This document shows positions 12,509-24,500 of a stretch of DNA of 64,000 bases, piece by piece (positions within the stretch are counted from its first letter, which is position 1; every line of letters begins with the position of its first letter). The stretch is from Zea mays (taxonomy: Eukaryota; Streptophyta; Magnoliopsida; Poales; Poaceae): contig NC_050096.1 in assembly GCF_902167145.1 (NCBI RefSeq), forward strand, positions 156,611,825 to 156,675,824, read 5' to 3'. The notes under the pieces are model-generated. The model was not told the DNA's origin and searched no databases. It saw nothing but the letters and a program-made list of their open reading frames with translations. The translations under genes and the position numbers were made by a program.

Positions 12509-15500
12509 TGTAAAGCCCAAAATTTGTATAAGAAAACAAAATAAATAAATAGAAATATTATCATGTAGGGTTTTAGGATTATGGAACCTTTGGAGATCAT
12601 TTGATTTTCTTTTATGTGTTCATATTTAATTAATGGAAATAACAAATAAATTTAGAAATATATATACACATATGTCTAATCCTGAGATCTAAATAAGATT
12701 ATTTTCTCGTAAAAGTAATTATATACTAGAAGGTATTTCCTCATAAAATAGAATAAGTAATAATTAATGAAGCTTTGGAATGAACCTCTAATGGACTAAA
12801 CATTCGAAATATTTTCCTAAAATGGATATTTTGTGTTGCATATTGAAAACATTGCCTAAATAAATAAGTAATATAATAAATAAATGAATAGACTTAACAC
12901 ATGAACCCTGCATTCATGTTGAAATATATTTTTGGTGTGCAAATTAGAACTTTGTTTGAATTTAAAATCTAATTGGAATTTGAAAAGCAAACAAAAAGAA
13001 AATAAAAAGAAAAGACATAAACCTTATCTTGGGCCGATTTCACCTGTCTCGGCCCACCTATGACCGCGCCCCACTGATGCTCGTGGGGGATGACGGGTGG
13101 GCTCCACCGCCAGGTATCACTCCGCGTGCGCCTGGGCTTTCTGTCTCCTTGACATGTGGGAGCCGTTCGTCAGGGCGGTCATCTTCGCGCTCGTGAATAG
13201 ACTCCACGCAAACCTCGGCCAACAGAACTCCTCTCCGCCAATGCCGCCGAAACTCTTGACTTTGCCCTCCCCCATCTCAACCGAATGCCGCGAGATCTTT
13301 GCCGGTGGGCGCGGACTCGGATCTCTCCCGTGGATTTATATGGGGAGGCTCTCAACCCACCCGCATCGTGGACCGCCACTAACCATAGCCCCAGAAACGC
13401 CGGGATGCGGGGTCGACGAGGGCACTGCTACCGCGCACTCCAGCGACGCCGCGACACGGGATCATGGTGCGCTGGCGGGTGTTCTATGGCGTGCACCGGA
13501 TGCAGATGTCATGGTATGCGGGCACGGGAGGCCTTGATGGCGTGAAGATTCTCACCAGGGCAGGTTTCCCATTACAGTGCCGCCATCCGCCATGCCCCGC
13601 CACCTTGCCATCGCGCGGTGTTCGTGTTGTGAGCGAGAGGGATCACTAGATAAGGTGCAGGCTTTTCGTGGAGTTGGCAGGATGAGATGGCCACCGTCTT
13701 CTACCCAATTGCTCGCTGTGGGCACGGCTCCGCCACGGACATCATCACCTCGTGGTCAAGGGATGCGACCACCAAATAGCTGGTAAGAAACTCTACTTCG
13801 AGTCCGCCATCATCTCTGCTTTGCATATTGTTCGTTTAAACGGAGTTTGGGCATTGGATTTGTGGGACGGTGTCACGCCAGCCATGGCGCCGCCGCTCGG
13901 CCTTGGGCTGTGCAGCCACCCTGTGGTTCAGAGGAAGGAGACACGGCGAGGGCCGTTAGATCCACGATGTGCGCACTGGATTTGATCTAGGGTAACCAAA
14001 TTTGAGCCGTTGATTTGATCACCGGTGGATAAGATTAGATCCCGTTTGCATAAAATCCTGACCCTTGGATCGGGATCGACCGGTCCGCAATTCATACCGG
14101 TTCGTGAATCGGTTTGGGCTGTGGATTGCTAATCTGACGGCTTAGATTAAACGATACCCCTTCGACGCATACACTTTACATAAGAGACCCTCTGGTTCTA
14201 GGTTTTCAACCCGCGATCCAGAGTCTGTATCCTGTGTCTCGGGCGTTTTACACAGAAGGCCCTCGGCTTTTCTGTAATAGTGCACGCGGTCCAGTGATCC
14301 GAGGGATTGATTAATTAATTACAGAAATGAGTTTTTAATATAAAAATAATTCCTAGAACTTGTTTAAATCCTAGAAAATTCGTACTAAGTCCAATTTTAC
14401 CCATTCTAGTTTCTATAATTCTATAATATTATTTTTTATCACCTAGTGTCTCTGTTTTATCATAAATGTCACATTAAAAATTTATATCCTATTTAATCTT
14501 GTATAAAATACAGAAAGCCTTTAGAAATTCATAATTTAAAATCCAGAACTCCAAATTAATTCATTCCAGTGGCATTTATTTTGTTTAAATATTGTTTATC
14601 ACCTAGTACTTTTTTAACCATGAAACTTGATTTAAAATTATTCACATGAATTACTCCATTCTAGGTACTAAATAACTCCAGAAATTCATAACTTAGTAAC
14701 CTTAACTCCGAATTTAGTAATTCTTGTTCCTACGATCTCGTAGCTTCGCGTAGATCATTATTATTCAATTTGTAGTTATGTTTGGTGTGATGTTAATTTT
14801 ATCTATACCATGTTTGTTTGTATTGCTACGACTAGAAGTGAGGTCACGAGGATCTGAAGAATCACCCTGGTAACTGGAATCTCAAGTGCCAGGCAAGTTG
14901 TGCCCTTGATCACTTTTGTTACCCAATAATGTTCTTTATTATCACTATTCAATGCATAGGTTTAATTTTGATGGGACCCAATAGGTCACCCTAGTCTGTT
15001 TATCCTGTTTACCTTGTTTACCCCTGAATCACTTGGGTAGTTCAGCTATTGCTTTATATGGTTTTGGGTTAATATTTCATTATATCCATGTTCCAATTAT
15101 TATGTTATTTTATTTATGTTCATGTCAAGATCATTAATGTTAATTGGAACATGGAGCTTAAATTGAGAAACATGTGCCACCACAACAGTTTAATGGGACG
15201 CCCTTGGCCAACTAACTAGGAAAGCTAGTGGAAGACTTCCTTACCCGAAAGGGGCAAGGGCAGTAGGGGAGTTGCATGCAAGGAGGTTCTCGGGTTGATT
15301 TTGCTGTGATGGCGGTCAGACGAGGGATTCCTGCAAGTGCTCTTCCCATAAACTGTAGCGGGTTTTCAGAAGCTAGTGGAACTTTGTAAAGGCCTCGTAG
15401 TGGATCCCTAGCCATTCACCTCGGTAGTGTCTAAGGGCTTTGCAAACCCTGGCGAAATGGGATACACGACTTGTGGGTATAGGGTACAACCTCTACAGAG

Positions 15501-16111
15501 TGTAAAACCGGTATACTAGCCGAGCTCACGGTCATGAGCAGCTCAGGACTCTCACGTGATTAAGTTATAGAACCTAAACTCAATTTGTCATATGCATTGC
15601 ATGGGATTTATTATTAATTTTGTTCTATTATTACTTATTATGGTTTGGTATTTACTTACATTTAGTAACTGCTAATAAAATTTGACCAACTTATTAAACC
15701 CAACGCTCAGCTTTAACCCCTATTGTTGATCAGCCTTACACATCACATGAACTCCCACCATTGGTGAGTTCATACACATTATTCCCCACAATTTGTTGAG
15801 CGATGAACATGTGTGAGCTCACCCTTGCTGTCTCACACCCCCCACAGAAGAAGTACAGGTGGTTCAAGTGGAGCCACACAACATGGAGTTCGATATGATC
15901 TAGGTGGCGTCTCCGAGTTGACTTTATGGCGCTAAGGACGATCCTTAGTTCGTTTTATATTTACCTTTATTTTGCAAGGCTTCCACTATGTAATAAGTAC
16001 TCTGATCGTATTGTGATATTTATCTCTATACACTCTATTATTATATGTGTTGTCTTCTTTGGGCATGTATGAGATGCACCCGGCTTTGTCCCTTAAAGCC
16101 CAGGTGTTACA
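12509..16111 (+). repeat. 3' LTR of G, 3.6 kb
   Basis: It opens TGTAAAGCCC and ends CCCAGGTGTTACA. It contains a GC-rich block at 13050-13790 with several short open frames (for example 13097-13537) that show no domain. These are taken as chance frames in GC-rich LTR sequence. Confidence 0.8.
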
Positions 16112-16463
16112 ATAGCGAAGTTTGTTCGCTATTAGCTAGGAGATAAGTAGGAAAAGTGTGAACATCGTGTACGCGGGAAGCACGCTACGATCCTGTATAT
16201 AAGGCCAAGGGGGATCCCCATCACTTTCATCCCATTAGCACCTCACAACTTGGTAGAAACCATTTGTAAACACTTCCCACATATAAAGCCACCCCAGGAA
16301 GTAGGGTATTACGCTCCTCAAAGAGGCCGAACCTACTGAAACTCGCTTGACTCTCTCTTTCATGCCTTAGCATGAACCATCGTGTTATAATCCACGACAT
16401 CGTCCTACCCAAAAGCACCATGAGGGTACCCCCAGGTGTGTGGTTGGGCACTAAACACCGACA

Positions 16464-17261
16464 GGCACGGCGGGCGCGGGACTCTGGCGGGCGCGAGCGG
16501 CGAGGGCAGAGCGCGAGAGAGGGTGAGCTTGCACGAAATGGGGCAGGGGAGAGAGAGCGGGTGTGGGCGGTGCTCAAAAAGGAGCTAGGGCGCGTGGGCA
16601 GGCGACGTGGCCGAGGTTCTCGGCGTGCGTGCGCGCTGGTCCATGGCGGTTCGCAAGAAAGGCGGAACTGACAGGGGGTCCCACGATGGAGAGAGAGGGA
16701 GCGGGCGCGTGGGGTGAACAGCTCACTGCGCTGACGAGGCGGGCCTATGAGGCACATGGGGAAAGGGGGCGCGCGGGCAAAGGCGACTGGCGCCGATAGA
16801 CCGACCCCACTTGGCAGAGGGAGGGGGGAAGAGAGTGCGCGGGGGATGAAACCACCAGTGACAGGTGGAGCCCACCTGTCAGGCGGCGCGGGCGCGCGGC
16901 CCCACTGGGCTGGGCTAGGCCGACTGGGCTGAAATGCAGTTTTCCTTTTTCTCTGAATTTCCAATTGCTTTTCTTTTTATTTTCTCTAGTGAACTCAATT
17001 CAAATTCAAACACCAATTCAAATTCAAATAATCCAAACATGTGAATCAAATCAAAAAATGATTTAGACTCATCATGATGCAACAATTCATGATTCACCTA
17101 ATTTTGGCAAAATAAATAATTAATCCCTAACCTAATTAATCCTAACTCTAAACAAAAAAGAGGAGAGAGAGAGGAAGTCTAGAGAGAGATACAAGGGTAA
17201 CACCTGAATTTGGTAGGCAATTAGAAAATAAATTTTATACCCCCAAATTGAGGGTGTTACA
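16464..17261 (-). repeat. 5' part of minus-strand chromovirus LTR M
   Basis: On the minus strand it starts at 17261 with TGTAACACCCTCAATTTGGG and continues with TATAAAATTT and CCAAATTCAGGTGTTAC. This matches the first 70 or so bases of LTR K (19477 onward, plus strand). It is cut at 16464 by the insertion of D. The next bases, CAACA at 17262-17266, would be its target duplication; the other copy lies outside the window. M interrupts the antisense gene of B. The GC-rich block at 16465-16925 gives open frames on both strands that are not genes. Confidence 0.75.
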
Positions 17262-18275
17262 CAACAGCTCATCACTGGTGGCATCAACAGCATCAAGCCA
17301 ATCATCATTCGGCTCGTCAAATTGATTTCTATGGCGATAGGTGTATCTTAAGTAAACCAGACCACCTTCGCTGGAGCCAGCAGTAGTTTCCTTTAGCATT
17401 TCCCAGTCATTCACAAGTGGCCACACTTTGTAAGAAATATGCTCTTGTACTAGATCCCTAGTACCAATGTAGGTGCACATAGTGTTAAAAGCCATCAAGC
17501 ACGCTTGCACCTTGTTTCCAGTTGCAATTAGCAGCTTCCTAATGCCGAAGCTCGACCCTATGGGACGTTGGATAATACCCTCCACATCTTCCCTCTCAAT
17601 CAGATCATTCTTCACATAGAACCATTGTTTCATCCATGAGCCCGGTCACTTCTTTCGAAATGTCAGCACGGGGTACCTTGCATCAGAATGGGGCACAAAG
17701 TTGTAGCACCCGGAGTTATTGTGATATTGTTCCTTCCCAGTTGCTTTTGTCTTGTAGGATAATTCATGAACGTTGCAGAAACATTTAGCATCTGGCTCCA
17801 ACCCTTGGCTTCTCATGGCCCAAATAAAAACCCCCACTTTAATCAAATCTTTGGGAGTAAGTTAATGAAGGTATATCTCAAATTTCTTCAGTACTTCAAC
17901 CAGCATCTTGTGCAATGGAAAACAAAGTCCCGCCTTCATAAAACTTTTAAATACTACCACCTCATCTGCTTCAGCAAGTGGAACAGTGTTTTCCCCTCCA
18001 GCTCTCACTATGGAAATGTCGTGGAAATATTTTCCCTTCACCGGTTCAATTTGCCCTTGTTTAATAGTTGATATCTCGAAAACAACATGGCTTAGCCTCC
18101 AACGCCGATCTTCGACATCTTCATTGCTACTCTTCACATCAAAACTATCACTATCACTGGAATCCCCAGACAGTCCAACCAACATTTTGTCAGTGATCTT
18201 CTCCACGTTGGTTTTTTCCATAGCTTCGTAAAAACCAGCAAGTGCGAGATCTATAGTCTTCTTATCTTCCGCCAT
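17262..18275 (-). pseudogene. Broken antisense accessory ORF of B, homologue of the gene in A
   Basis: From ATG at 18275 (MAEDKKTIDLALAG) the minus strand encodes a protein collinear with the first 350 or so residues of the gene in A. Shared blocks include EKIT, the FLKAGL/FMKAGL-FP motif, FIWAMRSQGL versus FVWAVRSQGL, KEQYHNN-GCYNFV, WFYVKNDL and IGTRDLVQEHI. Two in-frame stops break it: TAA near 17862 where A has Gln, and TGA near 17650 where A has Trp. Both are explained by single C-to-T type transitions, as in methylated repeats. The frame then ends at the M insertion, just after the DELL motif. Confidence 0.8.
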
Positions 18276-18565
18276 TGCGACAGTGATCACAACAATAGTC
18301 AAAGCTCAAAAAGAACAGTTGCGCTCACAAAAGGCGAGAGCTAAAATGACAATCACAGCACAAAAAGCTAGATGGCACGAAAAATATTCATAGCACAGGC
18401 CTCCATATATACTCAAAGCTCCACTGGTCGGTGGGTCCCACAATTCATAACGATTCGCTATTCTAGCGAAGGGAAGGTATTTTTTGGACCTTCGGCTAAA
18501 GGCCTTCGTTCGTATCACAGTCTGAATTTGTTACAAAGAAACAAATTAATACTGCGAGGGGCTAC

Positions 18566-19236
18566 TGTTGGGGGCCTTCCTCTTTCGAAGGTCCTCAAAA
18601 ACATGACTAACCATTTTCTTTTAGCATAATATTGATTATTATAGGGAGCTTCGGTTCATGATGGAAGTTTTCTCCTTTGTCGAAGGTCTTCACGTCGAAG
18701 GTATAGCCCGAGAATGACAACAATGAACGCTGAAGTTATGGTCAAAGAGTAATAGCTTCGATTTAAAGCGGTGACGAAGATCAAGCATAATGTTGAGCTA
18801 GAGAGGAAAAGACTAGCTAATCCCTAGTGATTTAGGCTACGGTTATGAACAAGTATTAAGGTCATAAATGTATTTTTACCCGTGCTGCATCCCGTGCCTA
18901 TAAATAGGTGATCAGTACCACCGTACTGTTCACGCTGGATTGTAATCGCTCTCGCGTCAACACCTTCGAGCAAGCCAAAGGTATCAATGTAAGAGGAATT
19001 TTATTCATATGTTTATCATGAAATAAATATATGGATGAATGACATATATATTATCCCTATGAACTCTCATTCTTGCTAATGATAAAGATATATCATTCAT
19101 AACCTTCGTCTGAAGATCATTATATCCGAAGGGAGATATTGCTTCGAAGGACGAAGGTCCCTAATGTTTAACAATTGTGTTGCTCGAAGGATGAAGGTCC
19201 CTAATGTTTAACAATTGTATTATCCCTATGAACTCT
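18566..19236 (+). repeat. 3' LTR of B, 3' end rearranged
   Basis: It begins TGTTGGGGGCCTTCC after the polypurine tract. TATAAATA at about 18899-18906 is followed by the dyad at 18908-18933. The expected end (AAGTCCCCAACA) is missing. Instead GAAGGTCCCTAATGTTTAACAATTGT is repeated 40 bp apart (19153 and 19193; motif given in part elsewhere) and ATTATCCCTATGAACTCT from 19050 recurs at 19219, after which chromovirus K begins. Confidence 0.7.
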
Positions 19237-20611
19237 GAAGATATTTGTTGTTGTGTGCTCATGATGACCAACAACCACCACAGGTCCGAGAGATCCTCAA
19301 GAATTGCATCAATTGGTCTCGAGCATCTGAAGGCCAAAGCAACCAGTCCGCAAGTTAAAGTTGACAGAGTCAAAGTTGAGTCAGAAGAAGCTATGAAAGA
19401 CCAATGAACCAATCTCATTTTCTTGCTAGCCTCTTCTTAAATCTCGAGGGCGAGATTCTGTTAAGGGGGTTAGATTTGTAACACCCTGAATATGGTGGTA
19501 TAAAATTTCTTTCCTAATATCCACCAAATTCAGGTGTTACTCTCACATTTCTTTGCTTTCCTTATATTTTTCTAAAAAAATGGATAATTATTTTGTTTTA
19601 TATTGGCATAAACCTAGTGGAATAGGCCCTAGAGGTGTTTCGGTTATTGCATTCATGTCGTTGCATGGTGTTTCAAGTGTTTGATACATGTTAATATATC
19701 TTATAGAAGATCTCGGTAGATTTTCATATTTTTTAGAATATTTTTCTATTTTCCAGAAACCAAAATCTATTTATTTAAGGTACTTAAAATGTTTTTAGAA
19801 ACTCTAAGTATGTTTTTTGAGTTCATTAGGTACCAAAACATTTCTAGGATTTGTTCTAGAATTTTTGGAGGCATCTGCAATATTTTGAGCACAAAATATG
19901 GATTTCTAGGCTTTTTTCTGAATTTTATAAATGGAAAAATCGAATTTGACCTGAATTATCATCTCGTCCTAACCCCAACTATATATATTTATGCCCGGCT
20001 TCTCCTCGTCGAGCACGTTCTAGAGCACGAAACCGTTTTCTCAGATTCAATTCCCAGCTCCCAGAATTGCTCGCCGAAGTTCGGACCGGTTTCCTCCTCG
20101 GTTCCGGTGAGGGTTCCTTTTCCGGTGAGCCCTCTCCATGGTTTTCAATAGCTGTTCTTCGTTTTTCTTCGATTCGACGTCCAGCCCACCCCTCCCGGTC
20201 GCCCTCCACCATGCGCCCAGCCCACTGGCCTCCTGTCGGCCGGCCGTGCAGTGAGTCTCGCTCCCTGCGCGGGTCCAAGCAAGGCAGCCCCCAGGCGCGG
20301 CCCTCCCACCCGTGGGCGTGCGCGTCCCTGCGCGGCGCGGTCGGCCCCCTGGCGGCGGCGGCCAGTGGACCCCCCTGGCCGAGCCCCTCTCCCTTCCACC
20401 AAGGAGGTTCCAGCGTGAGAGAGAGAGGTGAGGAAGAATATGACTAATTTGCAAAAACATTCCTGTCAGATTTCGAAACTATACGCAGGAATTTAGTCTA
20501 ATTTAAAACGGTGATAACTTTTGCATTTCAAATCTGATTCAATTCATTCAAGTTGCGTTAGATTCATATTAAAATTATCTACATGTTAGAAGTATTTTTT
20601 TCTATAGTTGC

Positions 20612-21251
20612 TGTTGGGGACTTGTTCTCAAGTGCTAAGAGTTAAGAACAAGGCAACACAGAAAATATTAATCGTTATAGTCCTTCGTCCTCCGAAGCAT
20701 TATTTCCCTTAGGATATAATGATTTACGGACGAAGGTTATGAAGGACGTACCTTCATAACATCATTAAACGATGACGAAGGTGAAAATGTAAAGGATATA
20801 AAAGACAATATGAACGATTATATATTATTATCAGGCATAAATAGAAATATTATTGAATTATAAGTGTACCTTTAATCGAGAGAGGATGACAATACAAGCG
20901 TGACGCAAAAAGTGAATGCCCAGTCAGCGTGAACAGTACGGGGGTACTGTTCACCTATTTATAGGCACGGGACACAGCCCTTACAAAATTACATTCATGC
21001 CCTTTACATTTGATAATAATTCTATAGTAGTCTATCGAGGTCTGAATAGCCTTTTCATCTTTAAGTCGGTTCCACTCTTTGCTGTCACGCCGAAGCTTTC
21101 CTGCTCACACCTTCGGCTCTGTATCAACCTTCGTATTATTCCGGTCTACAGCAATGCCGACTTGTCCGAGGATACCTGTTCACACATTGTACTCCAGAAA
21201 TACTGTTAAATCCTGTTTTTGAGGACCTTCGGATGCCGAAGGTCCCCAACA
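20612..21251 (-). repeat. 3' LTR of A
   Basis: 640 bp, TG...CA ended, 99.8% identical by eye to the copy at 27407-28046. In element orientation it opens with an inverted repeat, GGACCTTCGG / CCGAAGGTCC with three bases between (21228-21250). The core-promoter dyad lies at 20929-20954. Confidence 0.95.
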
Positions 21252-21557
21252 GTAGCCCCTCGCAATATTAATTTGTTTATAACAACGAATTCAGATTGCG
21301 ACCTGGACGAAGGCTTTACGCCGAAGGTCCGAAAAAACACCTTCCCTTTGCTAGAATAGCAACATTCACTGACAAGCGGGGTTTTTGAATTTTCAACGCA
21401 CCGAGCGTATAAATACGGCCATACCGCAAACTCATTTAGCACGCTTTCTGGCCAACCACTCCCGCTCACTCAATTTTTAGCTCTTGTGCACTGTGATTTG
21501 CTAAGCTTTTAGCTTTGAAGCTTCGGATTTGAAAACAGTTTATTAGTGTTTCCGAAG

Positions 21558-24500
21558 ATGTCTGAAGCTGCTAAGAAGGCTGCTGCTGAGATGAAGCTGA
21601 GTCTTGATGAAGAGAAGAACTTGGGGTTTCTTATAGCGATGTCGAAGACCAACACAGAAAAAATCACCAAGGAGATTTTGGAAGGTCTGTCTGAAGATAC
21701 TGGTGACAGTGAAAGTTATGATGTGGACAGCGGTGGCGAAGACTCCGAAGATCGCCCCTGGCGACCAAGCCATTCAGTTTATGGTAAATCAACTATCAAA
21801 GAGAATCATCTTGTTAACATGAGAGGAAGGTATTTCCGGGATTTGTCCGTTGTGAGGGCCGACGAAGGGGAGAAGACTTGTCCACACCCTGAAGAAAATG
21901 AAGTCGTAGTGTTCCGAAGCTTTTTGAAGGCTGGGCTGCGATTTCCCTTGAGTAGCTTCGTCGTGGAGGTGCTGAAAATTTTCGAAGTCTACCTTCACCA
22001 ACTTACCCCCGAGGCAATCATAAGGCTGAACATCTTCGTGTGGGCCGTGCGAAGCCAAGGTCTGAAGCCTGATGCAAAAAGCTTCTGCAATATGCACGAA
22101 TTATCATACGAGACAATACCTTGGGGTAAGGAACAATATCACAATAACTTTGGCTGCTACAATTTTGTTTCTCGGTCTGGGTCAAGCTGCCCCGTGCCAA
22201 CTTTTCGGAAGAAATGGCCCAGCGGCTGGATGACAGAATGGTTCTATGTAAAAAATGATCTGAAAGCACGAGAAGACATCAAAGGTATAATTATGCGTCC
22301 TATTTGGCAAAGCTTCGGCCTTCGCAGGCCGAAGGTTGAAATAAATGAAGCTGCCGAAGAATGCCAGAGAGCCTTCGGCGTTGTCTGCTCTTTTATAGGG
22401 ACAAGGGACTTAGTACAAGAGCATATCGCCTTCAGGGTGTGGCCGCTTGCGGAGAAATGGGAAATGCCACAAGATACCATAAAAGAAGCCGACGAAGGTG
22501 GACTTATCAGGTTTAAGTACACTTTCAAGTTTGGAGATAAATTTATTGAGCCAGATGATGAGTGGTTGAAAAGCATTGACAATTTAAGTGATGAGCTGCT
22601 TGGGACCTATTCGAAAGCCGAAGACACTGCAATGTCAGCAGCCTTCGGAGGCCGAAAAAAGAAGAGGCTGAATCGGGTATTTGATGCAATCGGGTTTGTC
22701 TACCCTGACTATTGCTATCCCATCCGAAGGCAGAAGAGAAAGAACACAACCTCTGTGATAGAAGAAACTGCAACTGCTCCTAGCGAGCCAGAACCGAAAA
22801 GAAAGAAAATAAAGGTTCTTACGCATCGGCCGCGCTATATTGAACCAGCTTCGGTGCCCGAGTTTACCGGAGAAACTTCTTCGGCCACCGAAGCTAAAAA
22901 ACCAACCGAGCCGGCCTTGTTGCCAGAAATCGCAGAAACGGCCGAAGTGCCAACAAAGGTAGAATTAAAACAATCAAACATTTTGTTGTCAGAAACAAAA
23001 GAGAAAGCCGAAGCGCCGTCCACAGAAAAAATTGAAGAGGTAAAAGAAGCAACTGAGGGCTCCAAAACATCCGGAGTTTTGAGTCCTGCAGCAAACGTTG
23101 AGACAGTAAAGAATCAAAAAGTGCCAGCCATGACTCCGAAAAGAAAGAGGATGGCCAATGTGCTAGATGTACTGGAAACAATCAAATCTTCAAGCACACC
23201 TCCGAAGAAGGCTGCTGTCATTCCTGAAACAGCAACTGAAATTTCTGGTTCTACAGCTCCAGAGCAAGAGATTGAAGCCGAAGCTGGGCCCTCAGAGCCC
23301 GCAAAGATAAAACCCTTGGAAAGTGAGGCCGAAAAAATAACAAAGCCAACTTTTGTTGAAGAAACTGGTGTTGTTACCCCCGAAGCATCCCCCAAAATTC
23401 GTGATTATATTTTTCGTCATGCTTCGGGGAAAAAATTATCAGAAAAAGAGGAACAAGAGGCCCAGCACTATGCCCAAAAATTGAAATATCCAAAGGGGGC
23501 GTTGATATTTAATAGCAGTGGAGAAGAAGATTTCTTGTATTGTCTTCCCGACAGCAAGGAGATTTCTGTCTGCCGGGAGATGAGCAAGAGCTTCGGATTC
23601 CCAACCTTAGAAGACGGGCTCTCCGTGTTGTCGAAGAACGATCTGGCCGACAGCCTGGCTTACAATAGCTTAAAGGTGCGACAAATGAAATTTTTGTATT
23701 TTTTGTTGAGTCCAAAATTTTTCGTTTGATAAAACCTATTGACGCACACATATTTTTTTTTGCAGGGCCTGATACTTAGCAATGCCCTCAGGGCACAGAA
23801 AGATGCTGAAGACGAAGGGTGTACTATAGCCCTGAGCAACCTTCGTTCCGAAGTAATTGAACTGAGGAACGAAGGTCTCGAAAAAGATAAAATATTATAC
23901 TCATTGATAAATAAAATAAAGGAAGACGAAGCTGCTTTTAAAAGTCAAGCTGAAGCTCAGAAACGCGAGATTGAAGACCTTCGGAAACAACTGGCCAGAG
24001 CCAAGGAAGAACGCATACTTGAAGAAACAAAGCGTGAACTCAGCGATCAATGGGCAGATCACCTAGAAGTGATTGTTGAAGAGCTTCGTTCGTCCAAAAA
24101 GAGATGCTACAACAAATCTATAGATTGTGTTAAGAAATTAAAGGCTAGCTTCGCCAAGGTCGGCGCATTCTCAAGTGAGGAAAACTTTTCGAGAGGCAAT
24201 CCCGAAGGTGTCATTGAATGGATTGACCACGAAGCTGAAGCCTTCGAAGAAATCTTAAATAGCCGAGGAGATATATGTGCCTTCTCTGGCGCCAGAGGGA
24301 TTGCCACCATCTTAGAGAAGAAGGGCTGCGAACATGTAAAAATTTTAGCACAGTCCGAAGCTGCCTTGTTCTTTGAAGATACAAGAGATCCTTCGGCCGA
24401 AGCTAGCATAATTGGTGGAAAGTTTTTTACCGATATCTGGGATAATGGTGGCCGAGAAATGGCCGGAGAAATTATTCGAAGAAGTGAAAAGGGCATCCAC

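Larger units (their letters stand above)
9729..16111 (+). mobile_element. Element G: coding-less chromovirus derivative with a deleted 5' LTR
   Basis: It has a 5' LTR (9729-10522), a primer site reading TGGTATCAGAGG at about 10527 (initiator-Met type), about 2 kb of internal sequence, a polypurine tract TTAAGGGGGTAGGATT ending at 12508, and a 3' LTR (12509-16111). Direct repeats ATAGC flank it at 9724-9728 and 16112-16116. No gag or pol frame exists inside, so it fits the LARD class of non-autonomous elements mobilised in trans. The LTRs are unequal because the 5' copy has lost about 2.8 kb. Confidence 0.85.
1414..16463 (+). mobile_element. Tat-lineage Ty3/gypsy element D, 3' portion (with nested insertions)
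   Basis: This is the internal 3' region and 3' LTR of a plus-strand element whose 5' half is outside the window. It holds antisense coding remnants (1701-4262), tandem repeats carrying polypurine-tract-like words (about 4880-5560), a polypurine tract ending at 5561, and an LTR starting TGTGGGG. The LTR is split by F (5580-9475) and G (9729-16111). The layout (antisense accessory ORF, tandem repeats, 3' LTR) is that of Tat-lineage elements. I see no gag or pol in the visible part. It was inserted into minus-strand LTR M. The predicted target duplication begins GGCAC at 16464; its partner is outside the window. Confidence 0.7.
5562..16463 (+). repeat. 3' LTR of element D, split into three pieces
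   Basis: The LTR is the join of 5562-5579, 9481-9728 and 16117-16463, 613 bp in all. It opens TGTGGGGAATAG after the purine-rich AATTGGGGGCT and closes AAACACCGACA at 16463. The joins are supported because the two interrupting insertions are flanked by 5-bp duplications (TATCC; ATAGC) that restore a continuous sequence. A TATA-like TATATAA lies at 16196-16202 on the plus strand, fitting a plus-strand promoter. Reading any one piece alone would mislead. Confidence 0.75.
17262..19236 (+). mobile_element. Element B: 3' fragment of an older Grande-like element
   Basis: It contains, in order, a broken antisense accessory ORF (minus strand, 18275 to 17262), a spacer, a polypurine tract GCGAGGGGCTAC ending at 18565, and a 3' LTR starting at 18566. 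The order, the polypurine tract and the LTR start (TGTTGGGGG) match element A in mirror orientation, so B is a diverged relative. Its 5' side is cut by M at 17261 and its LTR ends abnormally near 19236. Confidence 0.75.

Noticed and set aside
13097..13985. Cluster of GC-rich frames that look like a small gene
   Set aside because: Inside the G LTR; the homologous part of the deleted 5' LTR ends here, and frames shift between relatives.
16227..16964. 245-aa minus-strand open frame
   Set aside because: It spans the boundary (16463/16464) between the LTR of D and the LTR of M, two unrelated pieces joined by insertion. Composition is Pro/Arg/Ser-rich from GC-rich LTR sequence, with no domain.
20047..20460. 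GC-rich open frames on both strands
   Set aside because: Within LTR K; similar GC-rich blocks with chance frames occur in LTRs F, G, M and C.
20916..21209. 97-aa frame repeated at 27711 and partly on the opposite strand at 8102
   Set aside because: These are the Grande-like LTRs themselves (U3/R region); the frame covers the promoter dyad and is not coding.
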